This document shows, piece after piece, positions 34,374 through 39,890 of a stretch of DNA of 39,890 bases. The position numbers and the translations under genes are program-made. Position 1 is the stretch's first letter, and each line of letters starts with the position of its first letter. Under the pieces are notes generated by a model. It was not told the DNA's origin. It saw only the letters and a program-made list of their open reading frames with translations, and ran no database searches. Origin of the DNA: an uncultured Eubacteriales bacterium (lineage in GTDB: Bacteria; Bacillota; Clostridia; Oscillospirales; Acutalibacteraceae); NCBI GenBank assembly GCA_900540085.1, contig UQEU01000013.1:1-39890 (forward strand), written 5' to 3'.

Positions 34374-34456
34374 GCGGGCGTGGTGGAATTGGCAGACACG
34401 CCAGATTTAGGATCTGGTGGGCGACCATGCAGGTTCAAGTCCTGTCGCCCGCACCA
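34374..34456 (+). tRNA. tRNA-Leu (anticodon TAG)
   Basis: This 83-nt gene has acceptor stem GCGGGCG/CGCCCGC and anticodon stem CCAGA/TCTGG. The loop TTTAGGA gives TAG, decoding CUA. A class-II variable arm, a T arm with GGTTCAAGTCC and an encoded CCA are present. A strong terminator follows at once. Its 3' side borders sequence that looks foreign, so it is a candidate integration site. Confidence 0.97.
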
Positions 34457-34459
34457 TTT

Positions 34460-34492
34460 ATAGCTCGAGTTGAATATACTCGAGCTATTTTT
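34460..34492 (+). terminator. tRNA-Leu terminator
   Basis: An 11-bp perfect stem, ATAGCTCGAGT/ACTCGAGCTAT, has a 7-nt loop and is followed by five T. It lies directly after the encoded CCA. Confidence 0.9.
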
Positions 34493-34561
34493 GAAAAGCA
34501 TTAAAAACGGCGTGGTTAAGCCAAATTTTGAGCTTTGATGTATTTTCAAATATCTTTCAAG

Positions 34562-34626
34562 GATATTCAATTTACACCAAATTTACACCAAAAATACACC
34601 AAAAATACACCAAAAATACACCAAAA
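34562..34626. repeat. Tandem 11-bp repeat array next to tRNA-Leu
   Basis: Five to six contiguous copies of an 11-bp unit based on ACACCAAAAAT (first copies vary as ACACCAAATTT) are followed by A/T-only sequence (34627-34650). Unit length is about one helical turn. Read on the minus strand it gives repeated TTTGGTGTA. It could be integrase arm-type sites, an iteron-like origin or a decayed integrase end. Confidence 0.85.
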
Positions 34627-34672
34627 TAAAATAATAAAATAATGAAATAAACTATTTACTTGTTAAGATATA

Positions 34673-34729
34673 TAAACCACTATAAGTAAAACGGTATATG
34701 CTTCCGTTTTTGATAGTGGTTTATTTTTT
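34673..34729. terminator. Nested hairpin, terminator-like
   Basis: The outer stem TAAACCACTAT/ATAGTGGTTTA (34673-34683, 34713-34723) encloses an inner stem AAAACGG/CCGTTTT (34688-34694, 34704-34710). T residues follow on the plus strand. It sits just past the stop of the 135-residue gene on the minus strand. Confidence 0.65.
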
Positions 34730-34734
34730 ATGCA

Positions 34735-35142
34735 TTATTTTATTGAAATCGTTGTTCCTCGTATTTCATTAAGCCACTTTTCAAAATCATCTTGTTTAAC
34801 ATAGAGTTTATGGTTGATTTTAAATGAATATGGAATAGCGTTCATAATTTGATATGCATGTTTTGTTCCGCATTTAAAAACCTCCATTATATCTTCAACC
34901 GCAAACAAAGTAGGATATTTTACGATAACCTTAGTTATAACACCATGCTGTTCCTCGTAAAAAATTCCAACTTTAGGTTTCTTAGAAGTATTCTTATAAT
35001 ATTCGTTAGCTAATAAATAAGGTTTGCGATTAATATAAATTACTTTTTCTTTGTGTTTTTGAAATCTTTGTCTTGCTGTTTCATACGAACATCCTTCGAT
35101 TTGCATTATATCTGCAAAAGTTAATAAATATATATTTTTCAT
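34735..35142 (-). CDS. Excisionase/HTH-like DNA-binding protein
   Basis: This protein of about 135 residues appears to hold two small winged-helix or excisionase-like units. The first is LTFADIMQIEGCSYETARQR followed by VIYINRKPYLLANEYY. The second is TLFAVEDIMEVFKCGTKHAYQIM followed by FKINHKLYVKQDDFEKWLNEI. Each pairs a helix-turn-helix with a short beta wing. Start: ATG 35142 has GGGAG 8 nt upstream; an ATG at 35172 behind AAAGGGG is also possible. It stands alone after a terminator at the tRNA-proximal end of the element, where Xis-type regulators are often found. Function inferred from fold only. Confidence 0.65.
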   Translation of the reverse strand: MKNIYLLTFADIMQIEGCSYETARQRFQKHKEKVIYINRKPYLLANEYYKNTSKKPKVGIFYEEQHGVITKVIVKYPTLFAVEDIMEVFKCGTKHAYQIMNAIPYSFKINHKLYVKQDDFEKWLNEIRGTTISIK

Positions 35143-35197
35143 CTTCCTATCTCCCTTTTCATTAGGAAGCATATACCCCTTTATATAGCAAAAAAGA

Positions 35198-35225
35198 AAA
35201 ACAGTTACGAAATCGTAACTGTTTT
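35198..35225 (-). terminator. Terminator after the primase-like gene
   Basis: A 13-bp perfect stem, AAAACAGTTACGA/TCGTAACTGTTTT, has a 2-nt centre. On the minus strand it is followed by a T-rich tract. It separates the primase-like gene from the HTH-like gene. Confidence 0.85.
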
Positions 35226-35237
35226 ATTTTTGCGTAG

Positions 35238-36206
35238 TTAACTTGCCTTTTTTTGAATAAGAACATCGTTAACATCCTTGTTACCATCACAAGGAATATA
35301 ATCTATTACCTTACCATTCCATTGCATTTGTTTTAACATTGTTTTTGTTTTAGTTCTTGCCGTTTTACCCGCCTTATCGTTGTCAAAAGCTAAAATTACT
35401 TTTGAAATATTTGCATCATTTTGTAGATGATATTCGATGCATTTTATTTTTCCGGCTCCTGTTAAAGCAAGATAATTTAGATTTTTATAATCTTTGTTTT
35501 GTATATAAAGCAAAGACTGATATGCCATTGCATCAACAACAGCCTCTGTAACAACCATTGTGTCTGATTTATTGTCAATATAAAAACCCCACTCAGACAT
35601 AGAACCGGATATGTTGTAAGTAATGCGTTCGTTCCAATTTGTATCTCTTTTGCAGGCAAAAACCGGTATCCCATCTTTATATGAAACAAAAACTGCATAA
35701 CAATCCCATGATTGATACATATACTGGTTATCTATCATATAATGATAAACATTATCTTCTATTTTTCTTCGTTTAGTCATATAAGCGTATAATCTGTTGT
35801 CGTTTTTATGTTTCTGCGGCAAAATTAAATCTTTAGCTTTAATAACAGTATTGTGATTATATAACGGTTTTTGACAATAATCAATACTAAAATCGTTATT
35901 GGAAAAATTTACCAGAATATCAATAGCCTCTTTTGTACTACAATCCGAAGTATTAGCAACAAAATCAATAATTGAACCTGATGTATGATTTCCTTTGCCG
36001 GAGTTTCTCCAAAAACAATTTTTAGTTAAATCTATTACAAGCGATGAAAAATCCCCTGAGTCCGGGATAACACTTTTCAAGTGAGGTCTGATTTTATTGC
36101 TACCTATTTGCTCCCACTCTGTTAAACCCAACACCGCTTCAGCATAATATTGTATTGGAATTCTTTTCAGTTCTTCCAAGTCATACTTATTGTTTTGAAC
36201 GCTCAT
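35238..36206 (-). CDS. Primase-like TOPRIM protein with degenerate CHC2-like head (DUF3991-type)
   Basis: This protein of about 322 residues has a TOPRIM domain: catalytic Glu in MVVTEAVVDAMAY near residue 218, LALTGAG near 250, and the Asp-x-Asp of VILAFDNDKAGKTA near 275. It ends with KDVNDVLIQ. The N-terminal 100 residues follow the primase zinc-ribbon layout, including CFWRNSGKGNHTSGSIIDFV. However, the paired Cys/His zinc ligands are absent. The layout resembles DUF3991/TOPRIM proteins of clostridial mobile elements. ATG 36206 lies 9 nt after GGAGG; it overlaps the end of the annealing-protein gene. Likely role: priming or processing of element DNA. Confidence 0.8.
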   Translation of the reverse strand: MSVQNNKYDLEELKRIPIQYYAEAVLGLTEWEQIGSNKIRPHLKSVIPDSGDFSSLVIDLTKNCFWRNSGKGNHTSGSIIDFVANTSDCSTKEAIDILVNFSNNDFSIDYCQKPLYNHNTVIKAKDLILPQKHKNDNRLYAYMTKRRKIEDNVYHYMIDNQYMYQSWDCYAVFVSYKDGIPVFACKRDTNWNERITYNISGSMSEWGFYIDNKSDTMVVTEAVVDAMAYQSLLYIQNKDYKNLNYLALTGAGKIKCIEYHLQNDANISKVILAFDNDKAGKTARTKTKTMLKQMQWNGKVIDYIPCDGNKDVNDVLIQKKAS

Positions 36207-36963
36207 TATCAATATCCTCCAAGCATTTAATTAACATTTGACGGTCTTCAGCAGATGCATTGATTAAAAATCGTTTAAGCGTTTTGAAATACTCATTTAT
36301 CGTTAGATTCTCGTCAATTATTTTCTTGCCAAAATTTTGTTCTGCGTACCATTTGATTTTATCGCAGAAATCTGCTTTATAAACTACATCGTATGTCATT
36401 TGAGATTTGAATGGAGAATACGGGAAAAATGATTTTAAGCAATGTTTTAATTTTTCGTAATCTGAACAGCCATTCTGAACGACAGGAGGCAAAACCGGTA
36501 AATCTTGCGATTGACCTTGCGATGGGGGTTGTGTTGTGTTTTGTACAAATGGAGGACCGTCAACATGTTGCGAACCTTCATCTAAAACAGAACTATTTTT
36601 TTCTTTATCTACAAAGAAACCTGCTGATGCTAAACATCTTGCCTTAGCTCTTGTTTCACACATTTCATATCCATATTCAGTGCGTTCATTAGACCCCTCG
36701 CCTGTTGCAATCACAAATGGATAATAATTACCGTTATTATCTGTTAATAGCATAGTTAGTTTTGCTTTGTACACAATTATATCTTGTCTTTCTTGTGTAA
36801 GCTCAGTGGTTAAACTCATCGTATTGCCCATAACTTGCTCATTGTACAAATTAAACCACATCAATCTTGCAGCAGCGGGTAAATAGGATATTTCTTCACC
36901 TGTATCGCTGTTTCCTTTTTTTAAATATTCTTCTGGATTAAAGCCTTTTACATTTCTTGTCAT
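36187..36963 (-). CDS. Rad52/22-like single-strand annealing protein
   Basis: This protein of about 258 residues begins RNVKGFNPEEYLKKG. It has the pattern SYLPAAARLMWFNLYN, then a beta-rich TTELTQERQDIIVYKAKLTM, then TGEGSNERTEYGYEMCETRAKARCLASAGF near residues 100-130. That order recalls Rad52/22-like annealing proteins of phages and integrative elements. A Pro/Gln-rich linker (about 145-170) leads to a helical C-terminal domain. ATG 36963 has AAGGAG 7 nt upstream. It is followed by an overlapping primase-like gene. The leader carries two terminator-like hairpins. Fold assignment is from pattern and moderate. Confidence 0.65.
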   Translation of the reverse strand: MTRNVKGFNPEEYLKKGNSDTGEEISYLPAAARLMWFNLYNEQVMGNTMSLTTELTQERQDIIVYKAKLTMLLTDNNGNYYPFVIATGEGSNERTEYGYEMCETRAKARCLASAGFFVDKEKNSSVLDEGSQHVDGPPFVQNTTQPPSQGQSQDLPVLPPVVQNGCSDYEKLKHCLKSFFPYSPFKSQMTYDVVYKADFCDKIKWYAEQNFGKKIIDENLTINEYFKTLKRFLINASAEDRQMLIKCLEDIDNERSKQ

Positions 36964-36997
36964 ACAATTACTCCTTTTCATTAAAATAATATAAAAA

Positions 36998-37075
36998 AAG
37001 CCACTATCTCCGAAGAAATAATGACTTGATTTGCAATATAACAAAAAAAGCAGCTATTAAAAAAAATAACTGCTT
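36998..37075 (-). promoter_or_regulatory. Leader with two tandem terminator-like hairpins
   Basis: On the minus strand, downstream of the promoter, two structures occur in order. The first is stem AAGCAGTTATT/AATAGCTGCTT (37075-37048) with a T run. The second is stem AAGTCATTAT/ATAGTGGCTT (37027-36998, G-T pairs) with a T run. Both lie before the ATG at 36963. They would stop transcription unless bypassed, so the leader looks like a double attenuator. Confidence 0.75.
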
Positions 37076-37096
37076 AAAATAATAACTTATACTATA

Positions 37097-37125
37097 ATTA
37101 TATCATATTTTCACTTTGATTGCAA
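37097..37125 (-). promoter_or_regulatory. Promoter of the annealing/primase operon
   Basis: Minus-strand TTGCAA (37125-37120), 17 nt and TATAAT (37102-37097) are present. Transcription should begin near 37090, just ahead of the two hairpins. Confidence 0.75.
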
Positions 37126-37143
37126 CTTATTACAGTGACATAT

Positions 37144-37167
37144 TCCCACCACTTATAGAAGTGGGGA
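37144..37167. repeat. CCACTT/AAGTGG hairpin, possible IS200/IS605-type end
   Basis: A 6-bp stem, CCACTT/AAGTGG, has loop ATAG and extends by TCC/GGA across a 2-nt bulge. It is followed on the plus strand by a T-rich tract. It is not needed to end either neighbouring gene. Similar short imperfect hairpins mark ends of IS200/IS605 elements, but no transposase is present. Confidence 0.4.
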
Positions 37168-37199
37168 TTTTCTTTTTGCGTTTTGTGGTAAAAAAAAAG

Positions 37200-37223
37200 C
37201 AGAGAGATTATAATATCTCTCTG
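37200..37223 (-). terminator. Terminator of the surface adhesin gene
   Basis: Stem CAGAGAGAT/ATCTCTCTG has a 6-nt loop and is followed on the minus strand by GC and a run of T. It lies 15 bp past the adhesin stop. Confidence 0.85.
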
Positions 37224-37237
37224 TTTTTCATCAATTA

Positions 37238-39890
37238 TTATTCATCTTTTTTGTCATCTTTTGATTTAAGATTAGTAGTTTTACTTTTTTTAGAAACAAT
37301 AAGATAAACAACAATGCCTATTAAACCTACCAAACATACTGCTAATACAACAATACCCATTGTTTTGGTACTGCCTGTATTGGGGATGTCAGGGGTTTCT
37401 GTTTCGTCTTCCGGAATTGGAATTATTGGTGTTTTTTCGTTGTAAACTTTTATTTGAACCACCGAGTTTTTACCATCAATAATTACAGGATATTTTTCTG
37501 TATCCTTTTCATAACCTTCAGGACTTTCAATTTCTTGGATATAATATTCACCAAAAGGATATTCTCCAAAAGATGCCCATTCGCCTATCGTACTTGTTTT
37601 CTTTGCAAGCAATTTATCATCAGACGCTCTGTATAATCCGTATGTTGCTATAAGTTCTGTGTTTTCATCTGCTTTATCAAATTTTTTAAACTCAACAGAA
37701 GCTTTAATTACTTTGTTTTCAATTACAGTCCCATCTTCGTTTAAATCAATCCAAATTATAGGATTTTTGCTATCGCCGGCTTTTGTTTCAAACTCATATT
37801 TTGTATTATTTAAAACATAACCTTCAGCAGTTTTGAGTTCTTGAAGATACCACTTGGTATTTGCAGGAAAATCAACATCACTCATACCATTACCGTCTTC
37901 ATCTATTGCAATACAATCAACAAGACTGTCTTTTTCAAGCATTACTTCGTTATTAGAATCTTTTATATCCTCAGCGGCATAGACGCCAAAAACAACATCT
38001 TTGTATGCTTCAACATTTGGATACATTTCATTTGTTTCAAATGTTTTTGTGAAGTTCATTTTAAAATGTTGTCTTTCGTTATTTGCTGTAATATTTTCGG
38101 TATAAATATTTATATCTGCTCCTTTATAACCGAGTTCAATTTCATATTCAGATGAACCTATAAAGAAACCATCAACTGTTTCTACTTCTTTGACAAGATA
38201 TCTGCCAAGATACAGAGGTTTACTTGTAGCACCTTTTTCTGTTGTAGTAATAAGTTCTACTACATCACCTTTTTTATATTTTGTTTGACCGTTAGACACT
38301 ATATCTTCAAGAGCGGAAATTTCCCACTTTGTACCTTCAAGTAATTGATTTTTATACACAGGAGCGTACATCTTACCATATTCGGTTTGGATAAAATCAA
38401 AGCTGTCAAGCATTTCTCCGTTTTTATCAATATGGATTACAGCTTTTTGTGCATCGTTCAAAACTGCACCGTCATTGATGCGTATAGATTCGTTATTTTC
38501 GTCTATTACAAAATCGTATGTTAAATTAGCCGGAGTAACATAGCCCGTAGGAGCTTTTACTTCAACACATCTAAATCTGCCGTTATTATCAGCAGTTACT
38601 GTAAGATTGTAAACAACATATCCATTCCATTTATCAACCCAAGACATTTCTTTGTAGTCAACATATTTGTTCTCCTTTTGTGACCACTGTTGAACTTTAA
38701 AGATACCGTCTTTTGTTTCTATGTTTTGATTTGTTTCGGAATCAAGTTTGTTTAAAACAGCAGAACCTTTTATCAATTCATTTGTAAATGAAACATAAGA
38801 TTCTTCACCACCTGTAACGACAACTGTTTTTGAACTTTGAGGAATATATCTTGATTGATTATCTTTTAATTGTTCAGTTACTGTATATGTACCTGCTTCC
38901 ATATTATATAAGCTAACCTTACCGTTTTTGTCTGTTGTTACTGTTTTATCAAATCCATTACCTTTAACTTTAAAGTCAAAGCCCTCAACAATTCCGTCTT
39001 CAGACTCTTTGTTAATGTTAAGAACACCCTCTGTTAAAGATACTTTGAGATTTCGATGAACAGGGTCGGCTAAAGTGCCATAAAGCATTATTTGATTTGC
39101 ACCATTTAAAGCAAGTGCCGAGTTGATATTTGTTTTATCTTTGGTAAAAGATAAATTAGCTACTAAATTGCCGCTTCTTTTTGCATAAACAGTTAAATTA
39201 TTTCCGCTTTGTGAAACAACAATGTTTGAATTATCGCAACTAACCGTAAATTTATTTAAAACTCCATTTTTATCTGTTACGGTTTTTGCATATTCAGGAC
39301 CTACTCCTTTAAGCACTATATGAGAAATACCGAAATCTGGCAAAGATTTATGACTACTACAAGCTTCAAGTATTTCATTATAACATTTTAATGCGTATGG
39401 ATAGTTTTTAAATATTGTTTTAGCCCAAGTATTGCATCCCGTTGAATAGTCGGTTCTTGCCCCTGTTTCAAATTCCCAAATTAAAACTTGAGTTGCAAGT
39501 TGTGCGTTATCTTTGGAATAACCATAATCAAAGTTTGGGTAACCCCATATCGACACTCTTGTGATACCTTGTTGAGCCTTAAATGTTAATTCATCTTTCC
39601 AAACCGTTGTGTTTTTGATATTACCAGCAGTAGCATTACTGCCTGATGTTTCTTTATATACCTGAAGGCAATACAAAGGTTCACCTGTTGATTTTATTCT
39701 TCTAAGAGCTACTTGCCCTTGATTATCATGTGTTTTTCCGTTTGCAGTTTTCCATTTGCCGGTTGCATAATAAGCATCCAGATATTTTGTTGTAAAAGTA
39801 CAATTATCTCCGCTTGATAACGCATAAGCGGGTACAACCGAAGCAAACAACATTATAACTGACATAAGAAATGCAACTATTGTTTTTGTT
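37238..39890 (-). CDS. Thioester-domain, SpaA/Cna-B-repeat surface adhesin (partial, start beyond window)
   Basis: The frame is open to the right edge. The eight codons before the first Met (39865) continue a hydrophobic signal peptide that ends near AYA-LSS, so the true start is outside. Counting from that Met, a thioester domain spans about 20-200, with the Cys in PLYCLQ (66) and the Gln in LATQVLIW (126), which would form an internal thioester for covalent adhesion. About five beta-sandwich SpaA/Cna-B-like units follow (for example LNINKESED...TYTVTEQL). A sortase signal IPNTG (827), a transmembrane helix and a lysine-rich tail end the protein. It is a cell-wall adhesin of a type often carried by clostridial conjugative elements. 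No sortase is in view. Confidence 0.9.
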   Translation of the reverse strand, partial: TKTIVAFLMSVIMLFASVVPAYALSSGDNCTFTTKYLDAYYATGKWKTANGKTHDNQGQVALRRIKSTGEPLYCLQVYKETSGSNATAGNIKNTTVWKDELTFKAQQGITRVSIWGYPNFDYGYSKDNAQLATQVLIWEFETGARTDYSTGCNTWAKTIFKNYPYALKCYNEILEACSSHKSLPDFGISHIVLKGVGPEYAKTVTDKNGVLNKFTVSCDNSNIVVSQSGNNLTVYAKRSGNLVANLSFTKDKTNINSALALNGANQIMLYGTLADPVHRNLKVSLTEGVLNINKESEDGIVEGFDFKVKGNGFDKTVTTDKNGKVSLYNMEAGTYTVTEQLKDNQSRYIPQSSKTVVVTGGEESYVSFTNELIKGSAVLNKLDSETNQNIETKDGIFKVQQWSQKENKYVDYKEMSWVDKWNGYVVYNLTVTADNNGRFRCVEVKAPTGYVTPANLTYDFVIDENNESIRINDGAVLNDAQKAVIHIDKNGEMLDSFDFIQTEYGKMYAPVYKNQLLEGTKWEISALEDIVSNGQTKYKKGDVVELITTTEKGATSKPLYLGRYLVKEVETVDGFFIGSSEYEIELGYKGADINIYTENITANNERQHFKMNFTKTFETNEMYPNVEAYKDVVFGVYAAEDIKDSNNEVMLEKDSLVDCIAIDEDGNGMSDVDFPANTKWYLQELKTAEGYVLNNTKYEFETKAGDSKNPIIWIDLNEDGTVIENKVIKASVEFKKFDKADENTELIATYGLYRASDDKLLAKKTSTIGEWASFGEYPFGEYYIQEIESPEGYEKDTEKYPVIIDGKNSVVQIKVYNEKTPIIPIPEDETETPDIPNTGSTKTMGIVVLAVCLVGLIGIVVYLIVSKKSKTTNLKSKDDKKDE

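Larger units (their letters stand above)
34457..39890. mobile_element. Probable end of an integrated conjugative/phage-like element at tRNA-Leu
   Basis: From the tRNA-Leu 3' end to the right edge, all genes are accessory: a DNA-binding-like protein, a TOPRIM primase-like protein, a Rad52-like annealing protein and a thioester/SpaA surface protein. Such sets are familiar from clostridial integrative elements (Tn1549-like and relatives). No integrase, relaxase, type IV secretion gene or duplicated tRNA end is in the window, so borders and type are inferred. Confidence 0.5.

Noticed and set aside
34358..34570. Minus-strand 70-residue frame across tRNA-Leu ending in an RQDLNLHGRPPDPKSG-type sequence
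   Set aside because: This is the well-known false translation of the antisense of tRNA-Leu. It has no ribosome site and overlaps the tRNA promoter and terminator.
34562..34626. CRISPR array
   Set aside because: The repeats are 11 bp and contiguous, without unique spacers, and no cas gene is present.
36964..37044. Longer N terminus for the annealing protein
   Set aside because: The extension translates one of the leader hairpins and has no ribosome site. ATG 36963 is preceded by AAGGAG.
37116..37307. Plus-strand 63-residue frame over the adhesin terminator
   Set aside because: It crosses two hairpins and the end of the adhesin gene, with no ribosome site and no recognisable domain.

Overview
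The window is a low-GC, densely packed stretch of chromosome from an obligately anaerobic Firmicute. The best fit is a gut clostridium of the Oscillospiraceae/Ruminococcaceae type. This rests on pyruvate:ferredoxin oxidoreductase and pyruvate formate-lyase occurring together, a PPi-type phosphofructokinase, the YmfF/YmfH M16 pair, Ruminococcus-style secreted repeat proteins, frequent TTG starts and strong AAGGAG-type ribosome binding sites. The species cannot be named from the sequence alone.

Positions 1-31,500 are mostly core genes on the minus strand, in short operons separated by clear intrinsic terminators. From the left these are: a VTT-domain membrane protein with a GT8 glycosyltransferase; a PadR / DUF1700 / DUF4097-like envelope operon with its own strong promoter; a five-gene overlapping operon (M16 pair ymfF-ymfH, lgt, folD, GNAT); PFOR; a secreted InlB-type repeat protein followed by an unlisted 33-residue peptide gene; NAD synthetase overlapping a membrane-anchored surface protein; an unknown acidic protein; a DUF1893 protein with a tail-anchored phosphoesterase; tRNA-Arg(CCG); an M28 membrane peptidase; a trio of small uncharacterised proteins divergent from a YfcE-type phosphodiesterase; a GNAT protein; PPi-PFK; an OPA-like transporter divergent from an NPP-type phosphodiesterase; a PPC protein; and pflA-pflB. 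PFOR, PFL/PFL-AE and PFK form the visible fermentative backbone. The transporter and phosphodiesterase suggest use of organophosphates.

Positions 31,700-34,300 hold a small two-TM protein and a YhgE/Pip-family membrane protein on the plus strand, followed by tRNA-Leu(UAG) with its own promoter. Immediately beyond the tRNA the character changes. There is a tandem 11-bp repeat array, nested hairpins, a small DNA-binding-like protein, a TOPRIM primase-like protein, a Rad52-like annealing protein behind a leader carrying two tandem terminator-like hairpins, and a thioester-domain/SpaA-repeat surface adhesin cut by the right edge. I read this as one end of an integrated conjugative element or phage-like island inserted at tRNA-Leu. 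No integrase, relaxase or sortase lies within the window, so the call is inferential.

The items most worth following are the double-attenuator leader of the element's recombination operon, the primase-like protein that has lost its zinc ligands, the 11-bp repeat array beside the tRNA, the repeat-rich pflB leader, the interlocked divergent promoters at 26.9 kb, the 33-residue orphan peptide and the conserved-looking small-protein trio.
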